A stretch of 64,000 nt of DNA from Iodobacter violaceini (GTDB lineage: Bacteria > Pseudomonadota > Gammaproteobacteria > Burkholderiales > Chitinibacteraceae): assembly GCF_011601265.1 (NCBI RefSeq), contig NZ_JAAOLX010000005.1, positions 186,001 through 250,000 of the forward strand, given 5' to 3'. Under the pieces are notes generated by a model. That model was not told where the DNA came from. It saw nothing but the letters and a program-made list of their open reading frames with translations, and did not search any database. This document shows, piece after piece, positions 25,007 to 34,609 of the stretch; position 1 is the stretch's first letter, and the number at the start of each line of letters is the position of its first letter. A program made the position numbers and the translations under genes.

Positions 25007-27340
25007 ATGCATCGTCCTACTATAGATTGGCGACATTCTCGCCCCTTCCGAATTTGCCTGCTTTTGCTCGTCATGCTTGTGGCGCTGCTTGGCACGCTTC
25101 CGTATTTTATTTCTTTTGATCTGATCAAAAGTGAACTGAGCAGTATTCTGGAAAAAGACACCAAACGGCAGCTAACCATACGTGGAGATGCCCGTTTTGT
25201 CTTGCTCCCTCAACCCGCATTGCTTTTAGATAATGTCACGCTGACTGAGCCTGGCGAAACAACTATTTTTTCTCATGCCGATCGGGTGCGGGTCGAACTC
25301 AGTCTCTGGCCCCTGCTGATCGGTAAAGGAAAAATCAAAGCGCTTGATTTTGAAAAGCCAGCGCTCAATGTAATCCGCCGCGAAGATGGCACTTATAATT
25401 TTGAAGACTTGCTGACGCCTAAATCCCAGACCAAAGAGCTGAGCTTTTCGCTTGATACGGTTCATTTTACCGAGGCATCATTCAAACTTTCTGACGAATT
25501 TTTAGGTGAAAGCCTGCGCCTGTCGCGGCTTAATCTCACCATGAAAAACTTATCCGATTCCAAAGCCGGGCATCTGGATCTGGACGGCATGCTGCTGATT
25601 GGCGATGGCGACAGGCCGGTGCAATGGCAGGGTGCGCTCAGTGCAAGCGCTGCCATGCGCTATCACGAGGCCGACAACCGCTTACTTGTGGCTGACTTAC
25701 TGCTGGAGCTGGAGCAAAAAGGCGGCAGCTCGCCCGAGCTTCGCTTACAAGATGTAAAAGTAAGCACCGTGGGTAATCTGGTCTATGGCTGGCAACCGCT
25801 GCGCTTTAAGGGCGGTGAGCTGAAGCTGAATATATCCGGCCAGCGCGCCGGGCAGCACTGGAAAGGCGAGCTGGATGTGCCAGAGATTCTGCTTTCCAAA
25901 GAAGCCGTAAACCTGAACCGCCTGAAATTAAATGTAGATATGCAAAGCCCCAGCGGCCAGCTAAGTGCGAAAGCAACCATTCCTACCCTGGCAGGGCTGA
26001 AGCAGGGCTTGCTGCGTACCGAAACGGCCAGCTTTGAAGTAAAACTGCACAGCCCGGAACAAAACTTAGCGCTTTCATTTGCCAGCCCGCTGGAATTACT
26101 CAATGGCAGTATCGCAAGGCTGCCTGCCTACCGCCTGAGTGGCAGCTATACCAACCGTAATTTACCGCGCGGTGCAATTGGCCTTGATTTAACCGGGGCA
26201 GGCACGCTTAATTTACAAGCTGAATCATTAAGCCTGAACAGCCAGGGCCAGCTGGATAAATCACCCGTAAAAGCGCAGATCGAAGTTACTGATTTTGTCC
26301 GCCCCCATTACGCAGTGGATATTGATCTGAATAAGCTCGATTTATCGCCCTATTTGCCCGTTGTTGCAGCGGGTGCAAAAACAGTAAATCCGGATAAACC
26401 GTTTGATTTTTGGTGGCTCAATAATCTGGATGCCAGCGGCAAGCTTAAAATTGGTGAGCTGGCGATGCAAAAACTGCATATCAACGATATATCGCTGGAA
26501 TTTGCTGCCAAAAATCGCAAGCTCAATTTAGATCCTTTAGCCGCTACGCTCTACGAAGGCCAGCTGACTGGCAGCCTGGAAGTGGATGCCAGCAGAAAGA
26601 ACGCCTCTTTCCGTGTACAGCAAAAACTCGCGAATATGAACATCAATACGCTGCTTGCCGATGTGATTGATACCAGCCGCTTTGAAGGCCGCGGCCATAT
26701 GGATTTAGACGTAGCAGCCGTAGGTAATCAGCTCAGCGATTTACGCCGGACTGCAGGCGGAAATGTGCGGCTGTTACTTAATCAGGGCACGCTGCGCGGG
26801 ATTAACCTTGAAGCACTGCTGCGTACAGCCAGCCACCAGATCAGCTTAATGAACGGCGAAGCCAGCCCCTCTCTGAATCTGGATGCCAAAACATCCTTCA
26901 GCGAATTGCGCTCTACATTAACGCTTAAGCATGGCATTGCCAGCAATAATGATCTGGCCGTTACAGCGGGCATACTTAAGCTTACTGGCGGTGGCACGCT
27001 GGATTTAAACAGCAATGCCATTAACTACAATATGAACGCCAGCGCCAACCCCAAAGTACCCGAACTAAAAGGACTGTCTGGCCTGAGCCTGCCCATTACG
27101 GTGTCTGGTGCCTTAAATGCACCTGAATACCATATTGATTACGCCAGCCTGAAAGAACAAATTTTGCTCAAGCAAAAAGCTGAATCTGAAGCCCAGGCAG
27201 CAGAGGCCGCTGCCAAACGCAAAGCACTGGCACAAAAAACAGCCGAGGCAAAAAAAACCGCCGAACTGAAAGCCGCAGCGGATAAAAAAGCCGCAGCTAA
27301 AAAATCCACCCCTAAAAAAGCAGAAAAACCCCATAAATGA
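25007..27340 (+). CDS. AsmA-family protein
   Basis: 777-residue inner-membrane-anchored envelope protein related to AsmA/TamB-type lipid transport proteins. One N-terminal helix (ICLLLLVMLVALLGTLPYFI), then long repetitive beta-sheet sequence with an AsmA N-domain (LTIRGDARFVLLPQPALLL) and C-domain (FEGRGHMDLDVAAVGNQLSDL, GIASNNDLAVTAGILKLTG). The last about 60 residues are an Ala/Lys-rich tail. The start was set at 25007 because upstream residues overlap the divergent thioesterase. The stop overlaps the mutY ATG by four bases. Confidence 0.9.
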   Translation: MHRPTIDWRHSRPFRICLLLLVMLVALLGTLPYFISFDLIKSELSSILEKDTKRQLTIRGDARFVLLPQPALLLDNVTLTEPGETTIFSHADRVRVELSLWPLLIGKGKIKALDFEKPALNVIRREDGTYNFEDLLTPKSQTKELSFSLDTVHFTEASFKLSDEFLGESLRLSRLNLTMKNLSDSKAGHLDLDGMLLIGDGDRPVQWQGALSASAAMRYHEADNRLLVADLLLELEQKGGSSPELRLQDVKVSTVGNLVYGWQPLRFKGGELKLNISGQRAGQHWKGELDVPEILLSKEAVNLNRLKLNVDMQSPSGQLSAKATIPTLAGLKQGLLRTETASFEVKLHSPEQNLALSFASPLELLNGSIARLPAYRLSGSYTNRNLPRGAIGLDLTGAGTLNLQAESLSLNSQGQLDKSPVKAQIEVTDFVRPHYAVDIDLNKLDLSPYLPVVAAGAKTVNPDKPFDFWWLNNLDASGKLKIGELAMQKLHINDISLEFAAKNRKLNLDPLAATLYEGQLTGSLEVDASRKNASFRVQQKLANMNINTLLADVIDTSRFEGRGHMDLDVAAVGNQLSDLRRTAGGNVRLLLNQGTLRGINLEALLRTASHQISLMNGEASPSLNLDAKTSFSELRSTLTLKHGIASNNDLAVTAGILKLTGGGTLDLNSNAINYNMNASANPKVPELKGLSGLSLPITVSGALNAPEYHIDYASLKEQILLKQKAESEAQAAEAAAKRKALAQKTAEAKKTAELKAAADKKAAAKKSTPKKAEKPHK

Positions 27341-28368
27341 GCGATTTTTCCCAGCGTTTAATCGCCTGGCAGGCCGTGCACGGCCGCCACAACCTGCCCT
27401 GGCAGGTGTCTGACCCCTACCGAGTTTGGCTCAGCGAAATTATGCTGCAGCAAACGCAGGTTTCCACCGTCATCCCCTATTACCAGCAGTTTTTAGAACG
27501 CTTTCCCGATGTAGCCAGCCTGGCAGCGGCCAGCTCAGACGATGTGCTGGCTCGCTGGAGCGGCCTTGGCTACTACAGCCGCGCCCGCAATCTGCATAAA
27601 GCCGCGCAAATGGTGATGGAGCGCTTTGAAGGCCAGTTTCCGCGTACACCCGCCCTCTTGGCCGAACTCCCTGGTGTGGGGCCATCCACAGCAGCGGCGA
27701 TTGCCGCATTCAGCTTTGGTGCGCAAGCCGCCATTTTGGATGGCAATGTAAAGCGCGTACTGGCCCGCTGGGCAGGCATCAGCGGCTATCCTGGCACCAA
27801 GGCAGTTGAAAGAGAGCTGTGGCAGCTGGCGACAAATCTGCTGCCTGATAGTGGCATAGAGCGCTACACCCAAAGCCTGATGGATTTAGGTGCCACCATT
27901 TGCACGCCCAAAAAGCCAGCCTGTATGGCTTGCCCGGTGCAGGCCGATTGCATCGCCCGCCAGCAAGGCCGCCAAGCCGGGCTGCCCACACCCAAGCCAA
28001 AAAAAGTATCGCCAGAGCGGCAAACCGTGCTGATGATGGTAGAGCGCAGCGGCAAAATCCTGCTGGAACGCCGCCCGCCCAGCGGCATCTGGGGTGGCCT
28101 GTGGAGTTTGCCTGAAGCCACCTCCACCTTAGACGCCAGCAGCGCCTGCCAGCAGCGCTTTGGGCTAAATGTAGAGTTTGACAGCGCAGGGGAAGATTTC
28201 GTCCATGTCTTCACCCATTTTCGCCTGACCATCACTCCGCTGCCCGGCAGTGTGATCAGCCAGACAGCCCTTACCCACGAAGACCATCTGGGCTGGTTCA
28301 GCAAGGCCGAAGCACTGGAGTTAGGATTACCAACACCGGTGAGAAAGCTGTTGGAAAAGGGAAAATAG
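27337..28368 (+). CDS. mutY: A/G-specific adenine glycosylase
   Basis: Base-excision repair glycosylase removing adenine opposite 8-oxoguanine, 343 residues. The catalytic Glu is in SEIMLQQTQV, the helix-hairpin-helix is LPGVGPSTAAAI, the catalytic Asp in ILDGNVKRVL, and the [4Fe-4S] cysteines follow C-x6-C-x2-C-x5-C (CTPKKPACMACPVQADC). A C-terminal NUDIX-like 8-oxoG recognition domain follows from about 230. Starts inside the asmA stop (ATGA). Confidence 0.97.
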   Translation: MSDFSQRLIAWQAVHGRHNLPWQVSDPYRVWLSEIMLQQTQVSTVIPYYQQFLERFPDVASLAAASSDDVLARWSGLGYYSRARNLHKAAQMVMERFEGQFPRTPALLAELPGVGPSTAAAIAAFSFGAQAAILDGNVKRVLARWAGISGYPGTKAVERELWQLATNLLPDSGIERYTQSLMDLGATICTPKKPACMACPVQADCIARQQGRQAGLPTPKPKKVSPERQTVLMMVERSGKILLERRPPSGIWGGLWSLPEATSTLDASSACQQRFGLNVEFDSAGEDFVHVFTHFRLTITPLPGSVISQTALTHEDHLGWFSKAEALELGLPTPVRKLLEKGK

Positions 28369-28374
28369 ACAATA

Positions 28375-28403
28375 TTGCAGGGCGGATTTTACCCGGCCTG
28401 CAA
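28375..28403. terminator. inverted repeat between convergent mutY and rarD
   Basis: TTGCAGG (28375-28381) pairs with CCTGCAA (28397-28403), with further G/C pairing possible inside. A short AT stretch on each side could let it end transcription from both directions. Confidence 0.45.
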
Positions 28404-28417
28404 ATAGCACCAAATCA

Positions 28418-29323
28418 TCAAGACTGCTCAGCCAGGCGGCTGGATTTCCAATAGCTGATCAAACCTGATGCCGAATAAATTCCCAGCGCCGCCCAAATCA
28501 AAGAAAAACCAATCAGCCGGTCAGAGCCAAAGGGCTCCTGATACAGCCAGACCCCCAGCAATAATTGCAGCGTTGGGCCGATATACTGGATAACGCCCAC
28601 AGTAGCCAGCTTCAGTGTTCTGGCCCCTGAAGCAAACATCAGCAGCGGTAAAGCCGTCACAACCCCCGCCCCCATCAGTAAAGCATCAGTACCCCAGCTG
28701 ATATTGCCCAGCGCGCCCTGCCCGTGAAACTGAAACCAGAGCAGTGCCGACAGCGCAAAAGGCGCCATCAGGAACGTCTCTAAAGCCAGGCCTTCCAAAG
28801 ATGGCAGGCTGGCTCTTTTACGCAGCAAGCCATACACGCCAAAACTCAGGCCCAAACACAGCGCAATCCACGGCAAAGTGCCCGCTGCAATGGTAATCCA
28901 CAGCACGCCTATGGCAGCAAGGCCTACGGCAAAGCTTTGCGAGCCACTTAAGCGCTCACCCAAAAACAATCTGCCCAGCAAAACATTAATCAGCGGATTA
29001 ATAAAATAGCCCAGGCTGGCATCCACCACGCGGTTCTCATTCACCGCCCAGATATACAACAGCCAATTGAGCGACAGCAGCAATGAAGACAGCGCAAACA
29101 CACCCAGCACACGGGGATTCTTAATCGCGGGCAACAGCCAGCCCCAGTTTTTTTGCAGCAGCAAAATCACCGCCACAAAAACACCAGACCAGACAATACG
29201 GTGCGAGATAATCTGCAAGGCATCAATGCCATGCAAAGACTTCCAGTAAAGCGGAAACAGGCCCCAGATAATAAAGGCCAGCACGGTAAACAAAACCCCG
29301 CGCGAAGTATTGGGAGCAGACAT
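28418..29323 (-). CDS. rarD: EamA-family transporter RarD
   Basis: Inner-membrane drug/metabolite transporter of the RarD branch, 301 residues with 10 helices in two EamA halves. RarD-typical segments are IIWGLFPLYWKSL, QIISHRIVWSGVF, VDASLGYFINPLINVLLG and YIGPTLQLLLGVWLY. The substrate is not established for the family. Convergent with mutY. Confidence 0.93.
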   Translation of the reverse strand: MSAPNTSRGVLFTVLAFIIWGLFPLYWKSLHGIDALQIISHRIVWSGVFVAVILLLQKNWGWLLPAIKNPRVLGVFALSSLLLSLNWLLYIWAVNENRVVDASLGYFINPLINVLLGRLFLGERLSGSQSFAVGLAAIGVLWITIAAGTLPWIALCLGLSFGVYGLLRKRASLPSLEGLALETFLMAPFALSALLWFQFHGQGALGNISWGTDALLMGAGVVTALPLLMFASGARTLKLATVGVIQYIGPTLQLLLGVWLYQEPFGSDRLIGFSLIWAALGIYSASGLISYWKSSRLAEQS

Positions 29324-29646
29324 AGAAAAACCAGAGGAAGGAGCCGGAAAAGCAGCAAAGGACTACTTTAAAGTAAAGGGGACAGCCTGCTCAAGCAATA
29401 TATCGCTACAAACTGTAGGGGTAGGATGGGGAGTGAAGCATTGGAAATGCCGATGTAATTTATTTATACATGGTAATATTTAAGTAAGGATATTCCATTA
29501 TATCCCCCAATGAAATGGCATACCTGTAACCTAAAATTTAGCATTACTCGCGGTACACGTAAGATATTTCCCAATCAACCCAAGCTACGGTCACGCTACA
29601 TGCAAGCTTACTTTTTAAACTCAATTTTTTTGGAAAATTTTATAAT
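29324..29646. other. AT-rich intergenic region, nothing recognised
   Basis: About 320 bp between the rarD start and a broken secreted-protein gene. No repeat, RNA or ORF that I can support. Confidence 0.4.
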
Positions 29647-29972
29647 ATAAAAATAATATTATTCGCAATAACACTATTAGCACTTACCAGCCACGCTCTT
29701 GCATTTAATGAAAAAAAACATCTGCACTGGCCCCCAAATATATAAGCACTGTTGTTTGCAACTATGATGAATCTACCTTCCCTGTTGTAAAACTTGATGA
29801 CGATTTATTTCTTATGGGTTGGACTGGTCAGCTGGGCTGCCCTGGCGAAAATGGAACAACCGTAAGCTATCTTACAGTTGTATCCCCCGGCTATGTTGGT
29901 GAGGATACATATGTGGCCGACAATCGCCCAGCTGCAGCGCCAAATGTTAGCTCTATACCAAAAAAACCGTAA
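29647..29972 (+). pseudogene. frameshifted small secreted-protein gene
   Basis: The signal peptide (IKIILFAITLLALTSHALA) reads in one frame from 29647, where the expected ATG is ATA. After FNEKK the frame is lost in an A8 run (29711-29718), and the mature domain continues in another frame (from about 29721: SALAPKYISTVVCNYDES, then LFLMGWTGQLGCPGENG and a Pro-rich end) to TAA at 29970. The joined product is about 108 residues with two Cys. No family recognised. Loss of both start and frame argues for decay rather than phase variation. Confidence 0.55.
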
Positions 29973-29979
29973 GGCGTAT

Positions 29980-30095
29980 GTTTCTCAGAGTGTCAATAAG
30001 CTCAGTGCATTGCACTGATTTCCTAAATGCTATACGGAATAATGCATCAGGAAAAACACCCGGCCTTATTAATGGTCTACAAATTCATTGTGTCA
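29980..30095 (+). repeat. dispersed repeat family B, copy upstream of MFS gene
   Basis: Contains ATAATGCATCAGGAAAAACA then CCCGGCCTTATTAATGGTCT, which matches 31711-31770 at most positions. With that copy it brackets the MFS gene in direct orientation. The first about 40 bp are more diverged. Confidence 0.55.
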
Positions 30096-30282
30096 TACGG
30101 CCTTCAAGCACAGGCCCAAGCGCGACAATAACAAAGTTAATTAAATCAGCATTTCCTTAAGGCCCCCTGCGCAAATACTTTTTTTACCTCCTTACAAGCA
30201 ATTTATTTTATTGCGTGTCAACCTGGTTTTTTTGATTCGTGCAGAGGTTCCTTAATATTTCATCCCATTAAAACGACAAAAA

Positions 30283-31590
30283 ATGAGCACACAACTTAGC
30301 CTGCTAAAAATCAGGTCTTTTTTAATCAGCGCAGATCCGGCATTACGCGGGATTCTGGTTTTTGATGTGCTCATGACCTTAGCTTTAATGATTACTTATA
30401 TCACTATCCCGTGGTGGATTATTCAAAAAGGCAATGCACAAGATTTAGCCATCTATGGCGGCATCACGGCAATGGCTATCTTTTTTTTCCAGCCTTTAAC
30501 AGCCCCCATTTGCGAGCGCTATGCAAAACAAAAGCAATTAGTGCAAGGCACTATTGCACTGGCACTCTCGGCGCTATTATTTTGCCTGATTGCAACTTTT
30601 GATCGATATCACCTTTGGCTCATTATCACCGCAGGGCTAGTTGCCGTTGTGGCCAATGCTTTTATCGATAGCGCTGCAACAACCATCACACCAGAACTCA
30701 TACCCACTGCGCAATTAGCCCATGCATTACAGCTGCGAAAAAGAGCGTCCTCAACAGGCCGCTTCTTAGGGCCTATTGTTGGCGGCGGCCTGCTTGCAAC
30801 GGCAGGCATCACGGCCACGCTTTGGGTTTATTCGGGCTTGGTAATCATTGCAATATTGAGTGCCAGAAAAATACCGCCAACGATAAATACGAGGATCGCC
30901 TCTAATAAAAAAGGAATCGCATTATGGTGGCTTGAATTGCAGGGCGGAATCAAAGCAAAATGGACAGTGCCATTAGAGCGGGGCTGGACATTGGTTAATT
31001 TCCTTGTCTGGATATTTATTGGCCCTGCATTTAATTTATTTGTGCCGCTTAAAGTGCATTCCCTTGGGTTATCTGCTGCATGGCTCGGTGCATGCGAAGC
31101 AAGTATCTCCATCGGCATGCTGCTTGGCAGCTTCAATTTAGCAACATTCCTTATCAATCAATTTGGCCGCTATCGCGTTCGGGTATTCGCAGCTATTTCA
31201 GAAGGCCTTATTCTTGCTTGTGTTGCCCTGTGCAATCAGCCCTATTTACTTATTGTGGCTTTTTTTTGCGCAGGGTTTGCCAATACATTAATGGTGCTGG
31301 TGGGCTCCACGCATCGCGCATTAGCCATACCCAAAGAATTTAGAGTAAGAATCAGCTCAGTCAATAAAATGAGTACGCAAATGGCCAGTACAATTGGGCC
31401 AGCTTTAGCGGGTATTGCCTTATTACATTGGCCACTCCCAACCGTTTATATGGCATTTAGCCTTATTGCAGCCATCTGTGCCGCAGGCTTTGTACTGATC
31501 CCTCGCTCAAAAGAATTTTTTGGCCTCGATCACGAGCAAGTCAACGATTGGTATCGAAAAGAATACCCTGCTGGATTTAAAACTCACTGA
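30283..31590 (+). CDS. MFS transporter
   Basis: Major facilitator superfamily permease of 435 residues with about 12 hydrophobic segments; it resembles the MFS_3/enterobactin-exporter-like group (e.g. FDVLMTLALMITYITIPWWI, RASSTGRFLGPIVGGGLLATAGI, FFCAGFANTLMVLVGSTHRALAIP). The substrate is unknown. It has an unusual C-terminal cytoplasmic tail ending DWYRKEYPAGFKTH. More AT-rich than the core genes and bracketed by direct copies of a repeat, which suggests acquisition. Confidence 0.85.
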   Translation: MSTQLSLLKIRSFLISADPALRGILVFDVLMTLALMITYITIPWWIIQKGNAQDLAIYGGITAMAIFFFQPLTAPICERYAKQKQLVQGTIALALSALLFCLIATFDRYHLWLIITAGLVAVVANAFIDSAATTITPELIPTAQLAHALQLRKRASSTGRFLGPIVGGGLLATAGITATLWVYSGLVIIAILSARKIPPTINTRIASNKKGIALWWLELQGGIKAKWTVPLERGWTLVNFLVWIFIGPAFNLFVPLKVHSLGLSAAWLGACEASISIGMLLGSFNLATFLINQFGRYRVRVFAAISEGLILACVALCNQPYLLIVAFFCAGFANTLMVLVGSTHRALAIPKEFRVRISSVNKMSTQMASTIGPALAGIALLHWPLPTVYMAFSLIAAICAAGFVLIPRSKEFFGLDHEQVNDWYRKEYPAGFKTH

Positions 31591-31639
31591 ATCTCACTGC
31601 GATATGAAATCATATCAGTCCGTAAGTCATATATTTTGT

Positions 31640-31775
31640 AGGGTGCATATAAGCTGAGCGTGCAAGGTTTACCTTGCCTGACGCATTACAACGATTTACT
31701 TCATGCCATTCGGCGTAATGCACCTGGAAAAACACCCAGACTTATTAACGCTCTACAAATCACACAAAGCCAAAT
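31640..31775 (+). repeat. dispersed repeat family B, copy downstream of MFS gene
   Basis: Begins near GGGTGCATATAAGCTGAGCG, includes the hairpin GCAAGG-TTTA-CCTTGC (31662-31677) and CGGCGTAATGCACCTGGAAAAACACCC. The remaining sequence to 31885 has no gene I can support. Confidence 0.55.
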
Positions 31776-31885
31776 TGATCGCGCCTTACGGAATTCCCCA
31801 TATCTATGAAGCGTAAATTTTTCGATCTGCAATTTAAATATTTATTTAATATAAATAAGAGAAAAAAATCTATATTAAACAATAA

Positions 31886-32197
31886 TCATTCATTAAACAT
31901 TCTAAAAATAAAATAAAAAACAAAACTACAACCAATAGATACCAACAATGGCACATCAAATGATATACGATTATTTTTTTCCGGCAACAAAGAAATAACA
32001 GAGAAAATACCAGCCAATAAAAACGTACATGGTATTACACTTGGCAAAACATAAAATGGCACGAACAAAATATAAAAGGTTAAATAATTTGCAGTTTTAA
32101 TATTTTCTTTTATAATTTCAAGTAAAAACACTTCTGCCCAACCAATCCAAATTAACATTGATGCAAAAAAAGCAAAATAATTTTTTTTGTTGCTCAT
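31886..32197 (-). CDS. small membrane protein, function unknown
   Basis: 103 residues with three to four hydrophobic helices (YFAFFASMLIWIGWAEVFLL; LTFYILFVPFYVLPSVIPC; TFLLAGIFSVISLL; LLVSIGCSFVFYFIF) and a very AT-rich coding sequence. GGAG stands 8 nt before the ATG, supporting translation. No family recognised; divergent from the radical SAM gene. Confidence 0.6.
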   Translation of the reverse strand: MSNKKNYFAFFASMLIWIGWAEVFLLEIIKENIKTANYLTFYILFVPFYVLPSVIPCTFLLAGIFSVISLLPEKNNRISFDVPLLVSIGCSFVFYFIFRMFNE

Positions 32198-32522
32198 ATG
32201 GACATCTCCAAAAAATTTACCTCAGGATAAGAAATCCTTGAATAAACTATATTTAGACACGTATTAAAGAGATCATCAATCTTCGATGTAGCATATTAAC
32301 CCCAGACTAAATTCAGCATAATCAATGACAAGCTCTTTACAGCAACTCAAAGATACCATTATTACGGTAAGCATTGGGGTTCGCTATCTCTGCCCACAAT
32401 CTAACGCTTGGCTTTGCAAACTCAATACCGCCTCCCCTCCTACAAGCCAACAAAGCAGCTCTGAGTTACAATGCGCGTTTAGCGCCAGGCCCAGCCCTAG
32501 CGCGTATTTTTTGGATTTTGCT

Positions 32523-34424
32523 ATGTCTACGCCCCGCGTGCTGTCTGTTATCCCGCCAATGACTCAGCTCAACACACCCTACCCTTCCACCGCCTATATC
32601 ACGGGTTTTTTGCGCTCCAGAAAGATCGATGCGGTGCAGGAAGACTTAGCGCTGGCGCTGGTACTCAAGCTGTTTTCTAAGACAGGCTTGCTGGCCGTCA
32701 AAGCCTGTATCGATGCCATGCCCGTTCGCCAGCGCAGCTTTCAGGTGCAGGCCTTTGTTGATCAGTTTGATCTTTACCTCGCTACCATCGGCCCGGCAAT
32801 TGCCTTTTTGCAAGGCAGAGACTCCACCGTAGGCCACCGAATTTGCTCGCGGCAGTTTCTGCCTGAAGGCTCGCGCTTTGAATCGCTGGATGTGTATGTG
32901 GACGACGAAGGCGGCGATCCGCTGGCTTGGGCGTTTGGTGCGCTCGGCATGCAAGACCGGGCACGGCATCTGGCCACGCTGTATTTAAACGATATTTCCG
33001 ATGTATTGCGCGATGCGGTCGACCCGCGTTTTGAATTTGTGCGCTATGCCGAATCGCTGGCATCCAGCCAGCCCAGCTTTGATCCGCTGGCTAAAGCCCT
33101 GGGCGAGCCGCTGAATCTGGTTGATGCCACGCTGCTGGAGCTCACCCTGGCATCGGTTAAAAAACACCAGCCCACCATTGTTCTGGTATCTGTGCCCTTC
33201 CCCGGCGCGGTATACGCAGCGTTCAGAATTGCCCAAGTGATTAAGGCAGAGTTTCCGGGCATCGTGCTGGCGCTGGGCGGCGGCTTTGTAAATACCGAGC
33301 TGCGCGAGATGTCTGACCCGCGCGTATTTGATTATTTTGACTATGTAACGCTGGACGACGGCGAGCGCCCGCTCTTAGCGCTGCTCGACCATCTGGCAGG
33401 CAAGCGCAGCCAGCAGCGCCTGGTACGCACCTTTGTCAGAAACGATGGGGTGGTTAAATATATTAACTTTGTAGAGCCGGATATCGCCTTTGCCGAAGTT
33501 GGCACGCCGACCTGGGATGGCTTGCCGATTGATCGCTACCTGTCGCTCTTGGATATGCTGAACCCCATGCACAGGCTGTGGTCAGACGGGCGTTGGAATA
33601 AGCTGACAGTGGCCCACGGCTGCTACTGGAAAAAATGCAGCTTTTGTGATGTCAGCCTTGATTACATCTCGCGTTACGATGGCGCATCGGCGGCTACCCT
33701 CGTCGATCGCATCGAAGAAATTATTCTAGAGACCGGCCAAACCGGCTTTCACTTTGTCGACGAAGCCGCCCCGCCAAAAGCACTGAAAACACTTGCGGCA
33801 GAATTACAAAAACGCAATCTGGCGATTTCATGGTGGGGCAATATCCGCTTTGAAAAATCCTTCAGCCCCGAGCTGTGCCAATCGCTGGCCGATAGCGGCT
33901 GTATCGCCATCTCCGGCGGGCTGGAAGTCGCCTCGGATCGATTACTAACGCTGATGAAAAAAGGCGTATCCATCGATCAGGTCGCCCGCGTCACCCGCTC
34001 GTTTACCGACGCCGGTATTCTGGTGCACGCTTACCTGATGTATGGCTTCCCGACACAAACCGTGCAAGACACCGTGGATGCGCTGGAATACGTGCGTCAG
34101 CTGTTTGCCGAGGGCTGCATCCAATCGGGCTTCTTCCACCGCTTCGCCTGCACCGTGCACTCGCCCGTGGGCCAAAACCCGGAAGAATACGGCATCGAAC
34201 TGCTGCCGCTACCCGAAGTGACGTTCGCTAAAAACGACGTCGGCTTTATCGACCCAACTGGGGTCGATCACGATGCGCTGGGTGTAGCGCTGAATAAAGC
34301 GCTGTACAACTATATGCACGGCATTGGTCTGGATGACGATGTGCGGGTGTGGTTCAGCGGAAAAGTGCCGCGTACCACAGTGCCGAGAAATAAGATTGCA
34401 AGAGCGCTGGCGGGGAAAGGCTAG
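32523..34424 (+). CDS. B12-binding-domain radical SAM protein with Cx4Cx2C cluster motif
   Basis: 633 residues from the ATG at 32523 (MSTPRVLSVIPPMTQLNTPY); the frame is open 66 codons further up, but that part does not look like protein. The N-terminal half has a cobalamin-binding-type Rossmann region (IVLVSVPFPGAVYAAFRIA to VLALGGGFVN and DYVTLDDGERPLLALL). The radical SAM domain begins VAHGCYWKKCSFCDV, where the cysteines are spaced C-x4-C-x2-C instead of C-x3-C-x2-C. Later elements follow the barrel (HFVDEAAPPKAL, ISGGLEVASDRLL, AYLMYGFPTQT). Cytoplasmic; substrate unknown. Monocistronic. Confidence 0.85.
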   Translation: MSTPRVLSVIPPMTQLNTPYPSTAYITGFLRSRKIDAVQEDLALALVLKLFSKTGLLAVKACIDAMPVRQRSFQVQAFVDQFDLYLATIGPAIAFLQGRDSTVGHRICSRQFLPEGSRFESLDVYVDDEGGDPLAWAFGALGMQDRARHLATLYLNDISDVLRDAVDPRFEFVRYAESLASSQPSFDPLAKALGEPLNLVDATLLELTLASVKKHQPTIVLVSVPFPGAVYAAFRIAQVIKAEFPGIVLALGGGFVNTELREMSDPRVFDYFDYVTLDDGERPLLALLDHLAGKRSQQRLVRTFVRNDGVVKYINFVEPDIAFAEVGTPTWDGLPIDRYLSLLDMLNPMHRLWSDGRWNKLTVAHGCYWKKCSFCDVSLDYISRYDGASAATLVDRIEEIILETGQTGFHFVDEAAPPKALKTLAAELQKRNLAISWWGNIRFEKSFSPELCQSLADSGCIAISGGLEVASDRLLTLMKKGVSIDQVARVTRSFTDAGILVHAYLMYGFPTQTVQDTVDALEYVRQLFAEGCIQSGFFHRFACTVHSPVGQNPEEYGIELLPLPEVTFAKNDVGFIDPTGVDHDALGVALNKALYNYMHGIGLDDDVRVWFSGKVPRTTVPRNKIARALAGKG

Positions 34425-34609
34425 CTATCCAACTTAGCGATGTTGGGCGTATTCGGCGCGAAGCACGCAATACGCCAATTGGCCGTGAAGATTGAAGATT
34501 CAATTTGCGGGATATGATCTTTGCACCAATTGCGGCGTAATGCCTTTGGCGATTACGCCCTACGCCGAGGTGCGATACAGATTATTCAACATAATATTAA
34601 CAACCAAGG
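34425..34609. repeat. two perfect 8-bp hairpins of the GGCGTA-type
   Basis: GGCGTATT/AATACGCC (34446-34476) and GGCGTAAT/ATTACGCC (34534-34559) lie in the 185 bp between the radical SAM stop and the coiled-coil gene stop. The second recalls the GGCGTAATGC core of repeat family B. They may serve as terminators of the two convergent genes, but neither has a T-run. Confidence 0.5.
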
